Assembly (NCBI GenBank): GCA_937141995.1
Contig: CAKZQX010000861.1
Coordinates: forward strand, 1-8,913
Reading direction: 5' to 3'
Length of the DNA: 8,913 nt
DNA from: an uncultured Chloroflexaceae bacterium
GTDB lineage: Bacteria; Chloroflexota; Chloroflexia; Chloroflexales; Chloroflexaceae
This document shows positions 1 through 5,909 of the stretch, piece by piece. The notes under the pieces were generated by a model. That model was not told the origin of the DNA. It saw only the letters and a program-made list of their open reading frames with translations, and did not search any database. The first letter of the stretch is position 1, and the number at the start of each line of letters is the position of its first letter. The translations under genes were made by a program, and so were the position numbers.

Positions 1-33
1 AGGAACATCTTGCACAACGTGCAAGATGTTCCT
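1..33. repeat. Perfect 15-bp hairpin at the window edge
   Basis: Positions 1-15 (AGGAACATCTTGCAC) are exactly complementary to 19-33, leaving a 3-base AAC loop. So long a perfect stem with so short a loop is not expected by chance. It is not followed by a T run on the plus strand (the next bases are GAAAAAGAAG), so it is not a standard plus-strand terminator. A terminator for a gene read leftward, an end of a hairpin-flanked mobile element (IS200/IS605 style) or a REP-like repeat all remain possible. The left flank is outside the window and the stem may extend there. Confidence 0.75.
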
Positions 34-187
34 GAAAAAGAAGAAGATCTTCCACGCTGCCGGCGGCGAAACGGGCCATGTGTTCGGGCAGACGCCTGGG
101 TTGGAACCGACCGCGTACGTCCTGTAAATAATCCGCTTGGGCGCATGAATGAACGACATGACCCCTGGTTGCACAAAAGTCACGCTA

Positions 188-336
188 GTACTACAACGAG
201 ATTTCTTGCTCATCGCAGAGACGCAGCGGGTGCAGCGATGACCAGACCGGGGTAGCGATGACCAACCCCGGATGGACAGTTCAGCTTGTTCTGTGGCTTT
301 GGTGCGCCTGGTTGTGGGAAATTCTCGTTGTAGTAC
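188..336. mobile_element. MITE-like segment with terminal inverted repeats
   Basis: The bases GTACTACAACGAGA at 188-201 are exactly repeated in inverted orientation at 323-336. With one unpaired base (322) the match continues through TTTC at 202-205 against GAAA at 318-321, giving about 18 paired bases bounding 149 bp. If the outer GTA/TAC is partly target site, the element runs 191-333 and is flanked by TA on both sides, as in Tc1/mariner and IS630-type elements. There is no transposase, so a non-autonomous miniature element is the natural reading. Inside lie a direct repeat of AGCGATGACCA (234-244 and 254-264) and a 7-bp inverted repeat (247-253 with 265-271). No second copy is visible in this window, so mobility is inferred only from the ends. 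Confidence 0.4.
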
Positions 337-446
337 CGGAAGACTGACAGGGCAAATTCTTAAGCAGTGGTTAAATAGTGAGCCACATTAATGTAGTGAC
401 GCAACTAACGATCTTGTTATCTAAGTCACTTCTCCCTGTCAGACCA

Positions 447-474
447 TTGTCATCGGTCAATACTAAAGTAAAGT
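447..474 (+). promoter_or_regulatory. Weak sigma-70-type promoter candidate
   Basis: TTGTCA at 447-452 matches five of six bases of the -35 consensus. TAAAGT at 469-474 matches four of six of the -10 consensus, with a 16-base spacer. A transcript would begin near 481, just before the folded segment at 487-570, and would have a leader of about 150 bases before the first glycosyltransferase. Short motifs like these occur often by chance, so this is only a candidate. A second -10-like TATAAC at 600-605 has no good -35 partner. Confidence 0.25.
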
Positions 475-486
475 CAAATATTAAAA

Positions 487-570
487 CCGGCAAACGATGA
501 GACAACACCATCGTTACGGTAAAAGCATCTCGGTCTTTTACAGACTCTGCAAAAGGTAAAAGACTGCCGG
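487..570 (+). promoter_or_regulatory. Candidate structured leader RNA, three-way junction
   Basis: Three stems can form together. P1 is CCGGC 487-491 with GCCGG 566-570. P2 is AACGATG 493-499 with CATCGTT 509-515 (9-base loop). P3 is GTCTTTTAC 533-541 with GTAAAAGAC 556-564 (14-base loop). P3 sits one base from P1, so the two could stack. A competing stem, GTAAAAG 519-525 with CTTTTAC 535-541, uses the same strand of P3, so two folds exclude each other, as in switch-like leaders. No poly-U terminator follows, and I matched it to no known riboswitch class. Individual stems of 7-9 bp arise by chance; the combination and its position upstream of the operon are what support it. Confidence 0.3.
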
Positions 571-581
571 AACGATAACGT

Positions 582-605
582 GTGTTGCAACACCCGCACT
601 ATAAC
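582..605 (+). promoter_or_regulatory. 12-bp palindrome next to a -10-like box
   Basis: GTGTTGCAACAC at 582-593 is a perfect palindrome. It lies seven bases upstream of TATAAC (600-605) and 38 bases before the preferred start of the glycosyltransferase gene. It would suit an operator for a dimeric regulator overlapping a promoter spacer. A palindrome of this length is expected about twice by chance in a window this size, so only its position argues for function. No sequence resembling TTGACA lies at the right distance upstream of TATAAC. Confidence 0.22.
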
Positions 606-630
606 TTCTGTGAATTGAATGGAGGTCAGC

Positions 631-1782
631 ATGACAATCGTGTCTGAGGGACGACCAGGATCTGGGTTTGCGCAGCATCAACAACAGTTTGTGGCATATG
701 AGGAACAATTTCAGCAACCTGCTCCCACTTATGTGCGCTCGAATATGACACTACCGCTGGAGTTTACAATGGATGAACCAATCTACGTATCGATAGTTAT
801 ACCAATTTTTAATGAAGAAGAGAGTCTGCATCAGTTGCATGAGCGCCTCTCGCCGGTGATGCAGCAATTAGGCAAACCTTACGAGATTATTCTGGTGGAC
901 GATGGCAGCAAGGACGGTACATTTCCTATCTTGAAAGAGTTACACGAGCGTGATCCGCATGTGCGCGTTATTCGATTTCGTCGCAACTTCGGCCAGACCG
1001 CTGCTTTCTCGGCCGGGTTTGACCTTGCGCGCGGCGACATAATTATTACGATTGATGCTGATTTGCAAAATGATCCGGCGGATATTCCTACCCTGCTGGA
1101 AAAGGTTGACCAGGGATATGATGTGGTCAGCGGTTGGCGTTTCCGGCGCAAAGATCCTTTCCTGAACCGCCGCCTGCCCTCGATGATTGCCAACTCGCTT
1201 ATCTCAAAGATGACCAATGTCAAGCTGCACGACTATGGTTGCTCGCTCAAGGCGTACCGCTCCGAGGTGGTGAAAAACATCCGCCTGTATGGTGAGATGC
1301 ACCGCTTCATCCCGGCGCTGACCAGTTGGCTAGGGGTAGAGGTCGCCGAGGTGCCGGTTAACCACTCGCCCCGGAAGTATGGCAAGTCGAAATATGGCCT
1401 GAGCCGCATTATCCGCGTCTGGCTGGATCTGCTGACGGTGAAGTTTCTGCTGGACTATGCTACCCGGCCCATCCAGATTTTCGGCCTCCTGGGGATGCTC
1501 TGTCTGACAATCGGGACCGCAATTGGGGGCTATCTGTCGCTGATGCGTGTCTTCTTTGCGCAAGGTCTGGCGGATCGGCCGCTGCTGCTGCTGGCGATTC
1601 TGCTTGTTGTGCTGGGGGTGCAGTTTGTGACGATGGGCTTGATTGGTGAACTGGTGGTGCGCACCTATTATGAAGCGCAGCAGAAGCCAATTTACACCGT
1701 GCGCGAGGTACTGACTCCCCAGAAGTTATCGGAGCCGACAATTTCCCATACGCACGAAGTTGCAATGGAAGTCGGGCTGTGA
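631..1782 (+). CDS. GT2 polyprenyl-phosphate glycosyltransferase (DPM1/GtrB-like)
   Basis: This 383-residue protein most likely transfers a sugar from a nucleotide donor to a polyprenyl phosphate on the inner face of the membrane. Visible GT-A features are IVIPIFNEEE (55-64), VDDGSKDGT (89-97) and the metal-binding DAD (142-144) followed by LQNDP. Near 248-256 comes the RKYGKSKYG segment typical of dolichol-phosphate-mannose-synthase-like enzymes. Two hydrophobic helices follow (about 281-305 and 318-343), the usual two-span C-terminal anchor of the GtrB/ArnC group. About 50 residues precede the domain, including a Gln-rich stretch (15-30), which is longer than usual. I chose ATG 631 because GGAGGT (621-626) lies just upstream; an in-frame ATG at 619 has no ribosome binding site. 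The donor sugar cannot be read from sequence. It is separated from the next gene by over 300 bases, so it may be transcribed separately. Confidence 0.9.
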   Translation: MTIVSEGRPGSGFAQHQQQFVAYEEQFQQPAPTYVRSNMTLPLEFTMDEPIYVSIVIPIFNEEESLHQLHERLSPVMQQLGKPYEIILVDDGSKDGTFPILKELHERDPHVRVIRFRRNFGQTAAFSAGFDLARGDIIITIDADLQNDPADIPTLLEKVDQGYDVVSGWRFRRKDPFLNRRLPSMIANSLISKMTNVKLHDYGCSLKAYRSEVVKNIRLYGEMHRFIPALTSWLGVEVAEVPVNHSPRKYGKSKYGLSRIIRVWLDLLTVKFLLDYATRPIQIFGLLGMLCLTIGTAIGGYLSLMRVFFAQGLADRPLLLLAILLVVLGVQFVTMGLIGELVVRTYYEAQQKPIYTVREVLTPQKLSEPTISHTHEVAMEVGL

Positions 1783-1809
1783 TCATAGGGGGGCAACACG
1801 GCAGACATC

Positions 1810-1922
1810 GTGCTACTGGTTGGTTTATGGATATTGACTACCTGATAAATGTATTACTGGTGTGCTTCTTGCAAAAGGGATAGGATGACGATATCAGGTA
1901 GTATTGTAGTTGCCAGTAGCAC
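1810..1922. repeat. Nested long inverted repeat
   Basis: The outer arms GTGCTACTGG (1810-1819) and CCAGTAGCAC (1913-1922) are exactly complementary over 10 bp. The inner arms ACTACCTGATA (1837-1847) and TATCAGGTAGT (1892-1902) are exactly complementary over 11 bp. Together they define one interrupted hairpin of 113 bases. A further TACTGG at 1855-1860 can compete for the outer right arm. This could be a small palindromic element or a structured intergenic RNA. No clear target-site duplication flanks it and no T run follows, so neither transposition nor termination is demonstrated. Confidence 0.5.
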
Positions 1923-2057
1923 TCGCAATCCTTGCAATCAGTCAGTCGTGTTATGACCAATTCTTTTTGCCGATGGTGCGCTATCTGATGCTGCAGACGC
2001 CATCTGGTGCAGCGGCGACGGAACAAATTTCTTGCAGGTAAAGAGAACTAAGCTCTA

Positions 2058-2095
2058 TGGATCATCGATTTGGTTCACGATGATCCAGGAGGGGG
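2058..2095 (+). promoter_or_regulatory. Hairpin abutting the ribosome binding site of the GT4 gene
   Basis: TGGATCATCG (2058-2067) pairs perfectly with CGATGATCCA (2078-2087) across a 10-base loop. The last base of the stem is the first A of AGGAGGGGG (2087-2095), the Shine-Dalgarno sequence of the downstream glycosyltransferase. In RNA the hairpin would stack directly against the ribosome binding site. In DNA it is a dyad with centres about two helical turns apart, which also suits a repressor dimer. AGGAGG lies 5 bases before a TTG (2098) and 14 before the ATG (2107), so the start codon remains open. Confidence 0.4.
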
Positions 2096-2106
2096 AATTG
2101 ATTAAG

Positions 2107-3309
2107 ATGAATACACTTTTTATGGCTCCGCAGCCATTCTATCAGGAGCGGGGCACACCCATCGCGGTAGACCGCATTTTACAGGTATTATCAGAGCGCG
2201 GCGAACGAATTGATCTTGTTACCTGGCATGAAGGCCAGGATATGACCTATGATCGTGTCAACATTCATCGTATTCCTAATCTGCCGATTCGCAATATTCG
2301 ACCGGGTTTTTCAGTGGCAAAGATCATTTGTGATATTTTTATGCTCTTTGTGGTGCTCCGTCTGGTCTCCCGACGCCGGTACCATCTGGTGCATGCCGTT
2401 GAGGAAGCGGTATTTATCGCGTTGTTGCTCAAAATCATTTTCAAAGTACCGTATGTGTATGATATGGACTCTTCGCTGGCGCAGCAGGTGATCGAGCGGT
2501 TTCCCCGGCTGGCCGTGCTCGCACCAATCCTCAACTTTTTTGAGGGACTGGCAGTGCGAAATGCCAAGGCAGTGGTTCCGGTGTGTGATGCTCTGGCGAC
2601 CGTAATCGAGCGTCATGAACCGGAGAAAGTGGTTGTGTTGCAGGATATTTCGCTCTTAAGCCCGGAGGGACCGCGTATTCCCGAGGATCTTCGGACCCAA
2701 CTGTCAATTCAGGGCCAATTGCTCATGTATGTGGGCAACCTGGAGTCATACCAGGGCATTGATCTCTTACTCCAGAGTTTTGCGTTGACACTCGAAAAGA
2801 CTGACCAGGCTGATCTGGTGATTATCGGCGGCGAAATGCAAGATATTCAAAAGTATCAGGAGCAGTGTCGTCAGTTCGGCATTGAGCAGCGAGTTCACTT
2901 TCTTGGACCACGGCCAATTGAGTATCTGGCAGTGTATCTGGCCCAGGCCGATATCCTGGTATCCCCCCGGATCAAGGGCAACAATACGCCGATGAAGATC
3001 TATTCGTACCTTGACAGCGGCAAACCTCTCCTGGCGACGGATCTGCCGACCCATACGCAGGTGCTGGATCAGCGTGTGGCACTGCTGGCACGGCCGGCAC
3101 CGGCACAGTTTGCGACCGGAATGTTGCACTTGGTTCAGGATGCCGGTTTGCGTGCCCAATTAGGGATCGCCGGAAGACTGCTGGTAGAGGAGAAGTTTAC
3201 CTACAAGGCCTTCCAGAAGCGTGTCAACGGCTTGTTTGACTGGTTGAATACCGAAATTGACCCGACTGCTGCTCCCGCGCGTACTTCAGCGCGAATTGCG
3301 GCACCCTGA
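2107..3309 (+). CDS. GT4-type glycosyltransferase, GT-B fold
   Basis: This protein of 400 residues is a retaining GT4-like glycosyltransferase, probably cytoplasmic or membrane-peripheral, that moves a sugar from a nucleotide donor to a glycan or lipid acceptor. The N-terminal acceptor domain starts with MAPQPFYQERGTPIAV (6-21) and contains HAVEEAVF (96-103) and VYDMDSS (117-123). The donor domain begins near LLMYVGNLESYQGIDLLL (205-222) and includes VHFLGP (263-268) and GNNTPMKIYSYLDSGKP (291-307). The usual E-x7-E pair is absent: aligned on the GKP element, the positions hold Asn292 and Ser300. That belongs to a recognisable subgroup rather than to decay, because the rest of the fold is intact. 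The last 20 residues are Ala/Thr-rich and probably disordered. ATG 2107 gives the family-like N terminus; TTG 2098 would add three residues and has better Shine-Dalgarno spacing. Confidence 0.87.
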   Translation: MNTLFMAPQPFYQERGTPIAVDRILQVLSERGERIDLVTWHEGQDMTYDRVNIHRIPNLPIRNIRPGFSVAKIICDIFMLFVVLRLVSRRRYHLVHAVEEAVFIALLLKIIFKVPYVYDMDSSLAQQVIERFPRLAVLAPILNFFEGLAVRNAKAVVPVCDALATVIERHEPEKVVVLQDISLLSPEGPRIPEDLRTQLSIQGQLLMYVGNLESYQGIDLLLQSFALTLEKTDQADLVIIGGEMQDIQKYQEQCRQFGIEQRVHFLGPRPIEYLAVYLAQADILVSPRIKGNNTPMKIYSYLDSGKPLLATDLPTHTQVLDQRVALLARPAPAQFATGMLHLVQDAGLRAQLGIAGRLLVEEKFTYKAFQKRVNGLFDWLNTEIDPTAAPARTSARIAAP

Positions 3310-3320
3310 TCCGGCCACAG

Positions 3321-3329
3321 TGCTATGAT
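3321..3329 (+). promoter_or_regulatory. Extended -10 promoter candidate
   Basis: TGCTATGAT combines the TGn extension with a five-of-six match to TATAAT. It lies 12 bases after the stop codon of the upstream GT4 gene. Extended -10 promoters can work without a good -35, and none is present at the normal distance. Transcription would begin near 3336 and give the five-gene block from the GlpD-like gene onward its own promoter. It would also exclude translation from the GTG at 3333. The 137-base gap, wide compared with those downstream, fits a promoter here. Confidence 0.35.
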
Positions 3330-3446
3330 GAGGTGATTAGACCAGCGGAAAAGTATCTCATGCGCCATGGAACGTTCGGGCATCAGGTAGCAGTCAGGAG
3401 TAACAGAGATATTATGGTTCCGGGAATGCAGCGAAATCTTGGCACA

Positions 3447-5174
3447 ATGACTGAGAAGGTCTATGATGTCCTGGTCATCGGTGGTGGTATCCATGGCGCG
3501 TGTATCGCCTGGGAAGCAGCCTTGCGAGGGTTATCGGTTGCGCTGGTCGAGAAAGCCGATTTCTGTTCGGCAACGTCGGCAAATAGCCTGAAAATTATTC
3601 ATGGCGGGCTACGCTACCTGCAACATGCCGATTTCAAGCGCATGCGCGAGTCGATTGGCGAACGCCGTAACCTGATGCGCATTGCGCCGCATCTGATCCA
3701 CCCGCTGCCCATTCTGTTTCCGACGCGTGGGCATGGATTGCAGGGCCGTGAGGTGATGACTGTAGCGCTGGCCCTCAATGATCTGATAAGCAGTGACCGC
3801 AATCGGCAGATGGATCCCCAGAAGCATCTGCCACGGGGACGCACAATCTCGCGCAAAACCTGTCAGGAACTACTGCCCGACCTCTGTGACGGCGATGTAA
3901 CTGGGGGGGCTATCTTTTATGATGCACAGGTCTATAACTCGGAGCGGCTTCCGCTGGCCTTCTTGCGCTCGGCGGCCCATGCCGGGGCAGATCTGGCGAA
4001 TTATGCGGAAGTTGTCGGGTTTCTCCAACAGCAACAACGCCTGGTCGGAGCAACCGTCCGTGACCGTTTGAGCGGGGCGGAGATTGATATTCGCGCCCGC
4101 ATGATCGTTAATACAGCCGGTCCCTGGGTACGCCAGGTGCTGGGGCAAGTGCAGCCGGGGCCGGCACCGACCGGTCCCTATCTGGCAAAAGCCATTAACC
4201 TGGTGACCCGACCACTGTTCCATACCTATGCGGTCGGGCTTGCCAGCCGTAAGAATTTCCGTGACAGTGATGCGGTTATCAACAAGGGTAGTCGTCTGCT
4301 GTTTACCGCGCCCTGGCGGGGCTACTCGATGATCGGAACCGAGTATATCGCATATCACGGAAATCCGGATGACTTTGTTGTCACCGAAACAGAGATCCGG
4401 AACTTTATTGACGAGATCAACCAGGCGTACCCGGCGGCCCGCCTCGAACGCTCCGATGTTTCGTTTGTGCAGGGTGGGCTAGTTCCGATCAGCGGGGTTG
4501 ATCCACGAACAGGTTCTGTCCAACTGACCAAACATTTTACCATCGATGATCATCAGCATGAAGGATTACATGGTCTGATCTCCGTAGTGGGCGTAAAATA
4601 TACAACGGCGCGTTATGTTGCCGAGAAGGTCATTGATAAAGTTTTTGCAATGCGTGGGCAGCAGTCCCCCCCTTCCAGATCAGCGGTTATGCCGCTCTAT
4701 GGTGGACACATCGAGGACTTTGAGGGGTTTTTACAGGCGACGGTGCGCAAGCAATCGCATGGTTTGAAAGAAAATATTGTTCGTCAACTGGTATATAGCT
4801 ATGGTTCAGCCTACCCTGATGTTCTCCGTTACCTGGAGCAACCAGATGCGCTACCCCCGGGAATCTCGGCAGAAATGGCTGTTCTGAGGGCCGAAACCCT
4901 CCATGGTATTCACATGGAGATGGCGCAGAAACTGGCCGATATTGTCTTTCGCCGGACGGAGTTGGGCACGGCAGGGCATCCTGGTGATCAAACACTACAT
5001 TTCGTCGCTGAGGTCATGGGTGCGGAGTTGGGTTGGAGTCGGGCGCACATGGAGCAGGAGTTGCAAGAAATATATGACAATACTATCTGGACAGCAGAGA
5101 ACAGGCACGACCACGGATCAACCCTGGCCGATCCGGCTCTTCAACAAGTCGGTGTTGAAACAGCGCAAGTATAA
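3447..5174 (+). CDS. GlpD-like FAD-dependent oxidoreductase with altered substrate site
   Basis: The 575-residue product has the fold of aerobic glycerol-3-phosphate dehydrogenase (GlpD), which oxidises glycerol 3-phosphate to dihydroxyacetone phosphate with FAD. It shows VIGGGIHGA (10-18), the signature IIHGGLRYLQ (50-59), NTAGPWV (222-228), and a C-terminal domain with RRTELG (502-507). Compared with E. coli GlpD as I remember it, Arg54, Tyr55 and Lys354 are kept (Arg56, Tyr57, Lys384). His233, Arg317 and Arg332 become Asn251, Val346 and Lys362, and GGKLTTYR reads GVKYTTAR. The real substrate may therefore differ, and I give no gene symbol. It sits among glycosyltransferases, not glycerol-uptake genes. 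ATG 3447 gives the usual N terminus (MTEKVYDVLVIGGG). ATG 3414, 13 bases after AGGAG (3396-3400), and GTG 3333 are in-frame alternatives. The tail after about residue 548 is unconserved and overlaps the next gene. Confidence 0.85.
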   Translation: MTEKVYDVLVIGGGIHGACIAWEAALRGLSVALVEKADFCSATSANSLKIIHGGLRYLQHADFKRMRESIGERRNLMRIAPHLIHPLPILFPTRGHGLQGREVMTVALALNDLISSDRNRQMDPQKHLPRGRTISRKTCQELLPDLCDGDVTGGAIFYDAQVYNSERLPLAFLRSAAHAGADLANYAEVVGFLQQQQRLVGATVRDRLSGAEIDIRARMIVNTAGPWVRQVLGQVQPGPAPTGPYLAKAINLVTRPLFHTYAVGLASRKNFRDSDAVINKGSRLLFTAPWRGYSMIGTEYIAYHGNPDDFVVTETEIRNFIDEINQAYPAARLERSDVSFVQGGLVPISGVDPRTGSVQLTKHFTIDDHQHEGLHGLISVVGVKYTTARYVAEKVIDKVFAMRGQQSPPSRSAVMPLYGGHIEDFEGFLQATVRKQSHGLKENIVRQLVYSYGSAYPDVLRYLEQPDALPPGISAEMAVLRAETLHGIHMEMAQKLADIVFRRTELGTAGHPGDQTLHFVAEVMGAELGWSRAHMEQELQEIYDNTIWTAENRHDHGSTLADPALQQVGVETAQV

Positions 5175-5901
5175 AGAGATTACAGCTCTATTCGGTGCCA
5201 ATTGGCATGGTACATTTCTCGACATTGGTTCAGACAATGGAGTGATTAGCTATCTATTGCGGGAACGGGGAGGTGACTGGAAGAGTGCCGATCTTGACCC
5301 GCAGGCGGTTGCGTCAATTCGTGAACTGGTTGGCGATGAAGTATACCAGTTTGACGGAGGACCGACGCCTTTCGCCGATAATGCGTTTGATGGAGTGGTA
5401 ATCGTTGATTTTCTGGAACACATTCCCGATGATCAAGCGTTTATGGCTGAGATAGCACGGATTATCAAACCTGGCGGTTTTGTCATCATCAATGTACCAC
5501 ATATCAAACGCAGCCTGTTGCGCCGCTTTCGCCTGGCGATTGGGCAGACCGACGAGAAACATGGTCATCTTCGTCCAGGATATACGGTCAGAAGTCTGCG
5601 GGCGCTGCTGGGAGACCATTTCCAGCTTGAGCAGCAGCATACCTACTCGAAGTTCTTCTCCGAGGCGGTGGATACGCTGATGGTTTTTGCTGTCTCACTG
5701 CTTAAGCGTAAGTCGGGCGATAAGGCCCACTCGCAAAAAGGTCTCCTTGTGACCGGCAAAGATATGAATGCCTATCAGTCGATGTTCAGAATATATTCAT
5801 TGATCTATCCGATAATCTGGTTAGTCTCAAAACTCGATGCGTTGTTATTCTTCCGTAGCGGTTATATGCTCATCGCAAGCGCCCGATCGCAGAAGAGGTA
5901 A
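5074..5901 (+). CDS. Class I SAM-dependent methyltransferase
   Basis: This is a 275-residue methyltransferase of the Methyltransf_11 type, likely adding a methyl group to a sugar or lipid intermediate. Motif I is FLDIGSDNG (48-56), the acidic motif II is SADLD (71-75), and the post-motif region PFADNAFDGVVIVDFLEHI (99-117) leads to IIKPGGFVIINVPH (130-143). A hydrophobic C-terminal part (about 235-270, including IYSLIYPIIWLV and LDALLFF) suggests membrane association, unusual for a simple soluble methyltransferase. ATG 5074 lies inside the GlpD-like gene and gives a 101-base overlap; AGGAG at 5056-5060 is 13 bases upstream, somewhat far. GTG 5152 would reduce the overlap to 23 bases and begin just ahead of the conserved fold, but it has no visible ribosome binding site. 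Either way translation is probably coupled to the upstream gene. The methyl acceptor cannot be predicted. Confidence 0.85.
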   Translation: MTILSGQQRTGTTTDQPWPIRLFNKSVLKQRKYKEITALFGANWHGTFLDIGSDNGVISYLLRERGGDWKSADLDPQAVASIRELVGDEVYQFDGGPTPFADNAFDGVVIVDFLEHIPDDQAFMAEIARIIKPGGFVIINVPHIKRSLLRRFRLAIGQTDEKHGHLRPGYTVRSLRALLGDHFQLEQQHTYSKFFSEAVDTLMVFAVSLLKRKSGDKAHSQKGLLVTGKDMNAYQSMFRIYSLIYPIIWLVSKLDALLFFRSGYMLIASARSQKR

Positions 5902-5909
5902 ACCTTCCA

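Larger units (their letters stand above)
1..630. other. Long stretch with no supported gene
   Basis: No reading frame here shows a recognisable domain. One frame is open from base 1 to a TAG at 253-255, with a Lys/Glu-rich then Arg-rich product. It could be the tail of a gene that starts upstream, but it lacks any motif I recognise and it runs through the left inverted repeat of the MITE-like segment. The rest is described by separate entries: an edge hairpin, a MITE-like segment, a weak promoter, a folded leader candidate and a palindrome. Bases 34-187 contain a 10-bp palindrome (43-52, GAAGATCTTC) and nothing else I can interpret. Confidence 0.6.
1783..2106. other. Gene-free gap with repeated dyads
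   Basis: No reading frame here carries a recognisable protein. The stretch opens with a G6 run (1788-1793) just after the stop codon of the GT2 gene. It then holds a nested inverted repeat (1810-1922), a tandem GCAATC pair (1925-1930 and 1934-1939), a short GCTGCA/TGCAGC hairpin (1990-1995 with 2008-2013) and the hairpin abutting the next ribosome binding site (2058-2087). No stem followed by a T run is present, so I cannot name a terminator for the upstream gene. A TTG at 2032 opens the frame of the next gene, but the 25 extra residues it would add have no family character. Confidence 0.55.

Noticed and set aside
344..442. 9-bp inverted repeat CTGACAGGG / CCCTGTCAG next to the MITE-like segment
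   Set aside because: With an 81-base spacer several such matches are expected by chance in a window of this size.
1838..2026. Minus-strand 62-residue reading frame in the GT2-GT4 gap
   Set aside because: No ribosome binding site or recognisable motif, and it crosses the inverted repeat; it reads as a chance frame.
2032..2061. TTGCAG (2032-2037) and TATGGA (2056-2061) as a promoter for the first GT4 gene
   Set aside because: Only four and three of six bases match the consensus, with an 18-base spacer; this is no better than background.
2000..2393. 12-bp direct repeat CCATCTGGTGCA at 2000-2011 and 2382-2393
   Set aside because: One copy is inside the GT4 coding sequence, and a couple of 12-base repeats are expected by chance over this length.
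3270..3310. GCGC-rich dyad at the end of the first GT4 gene as a terminator
   Set aside because: The stem is only four to five bases and has no following T run; it lies within coding sequence.
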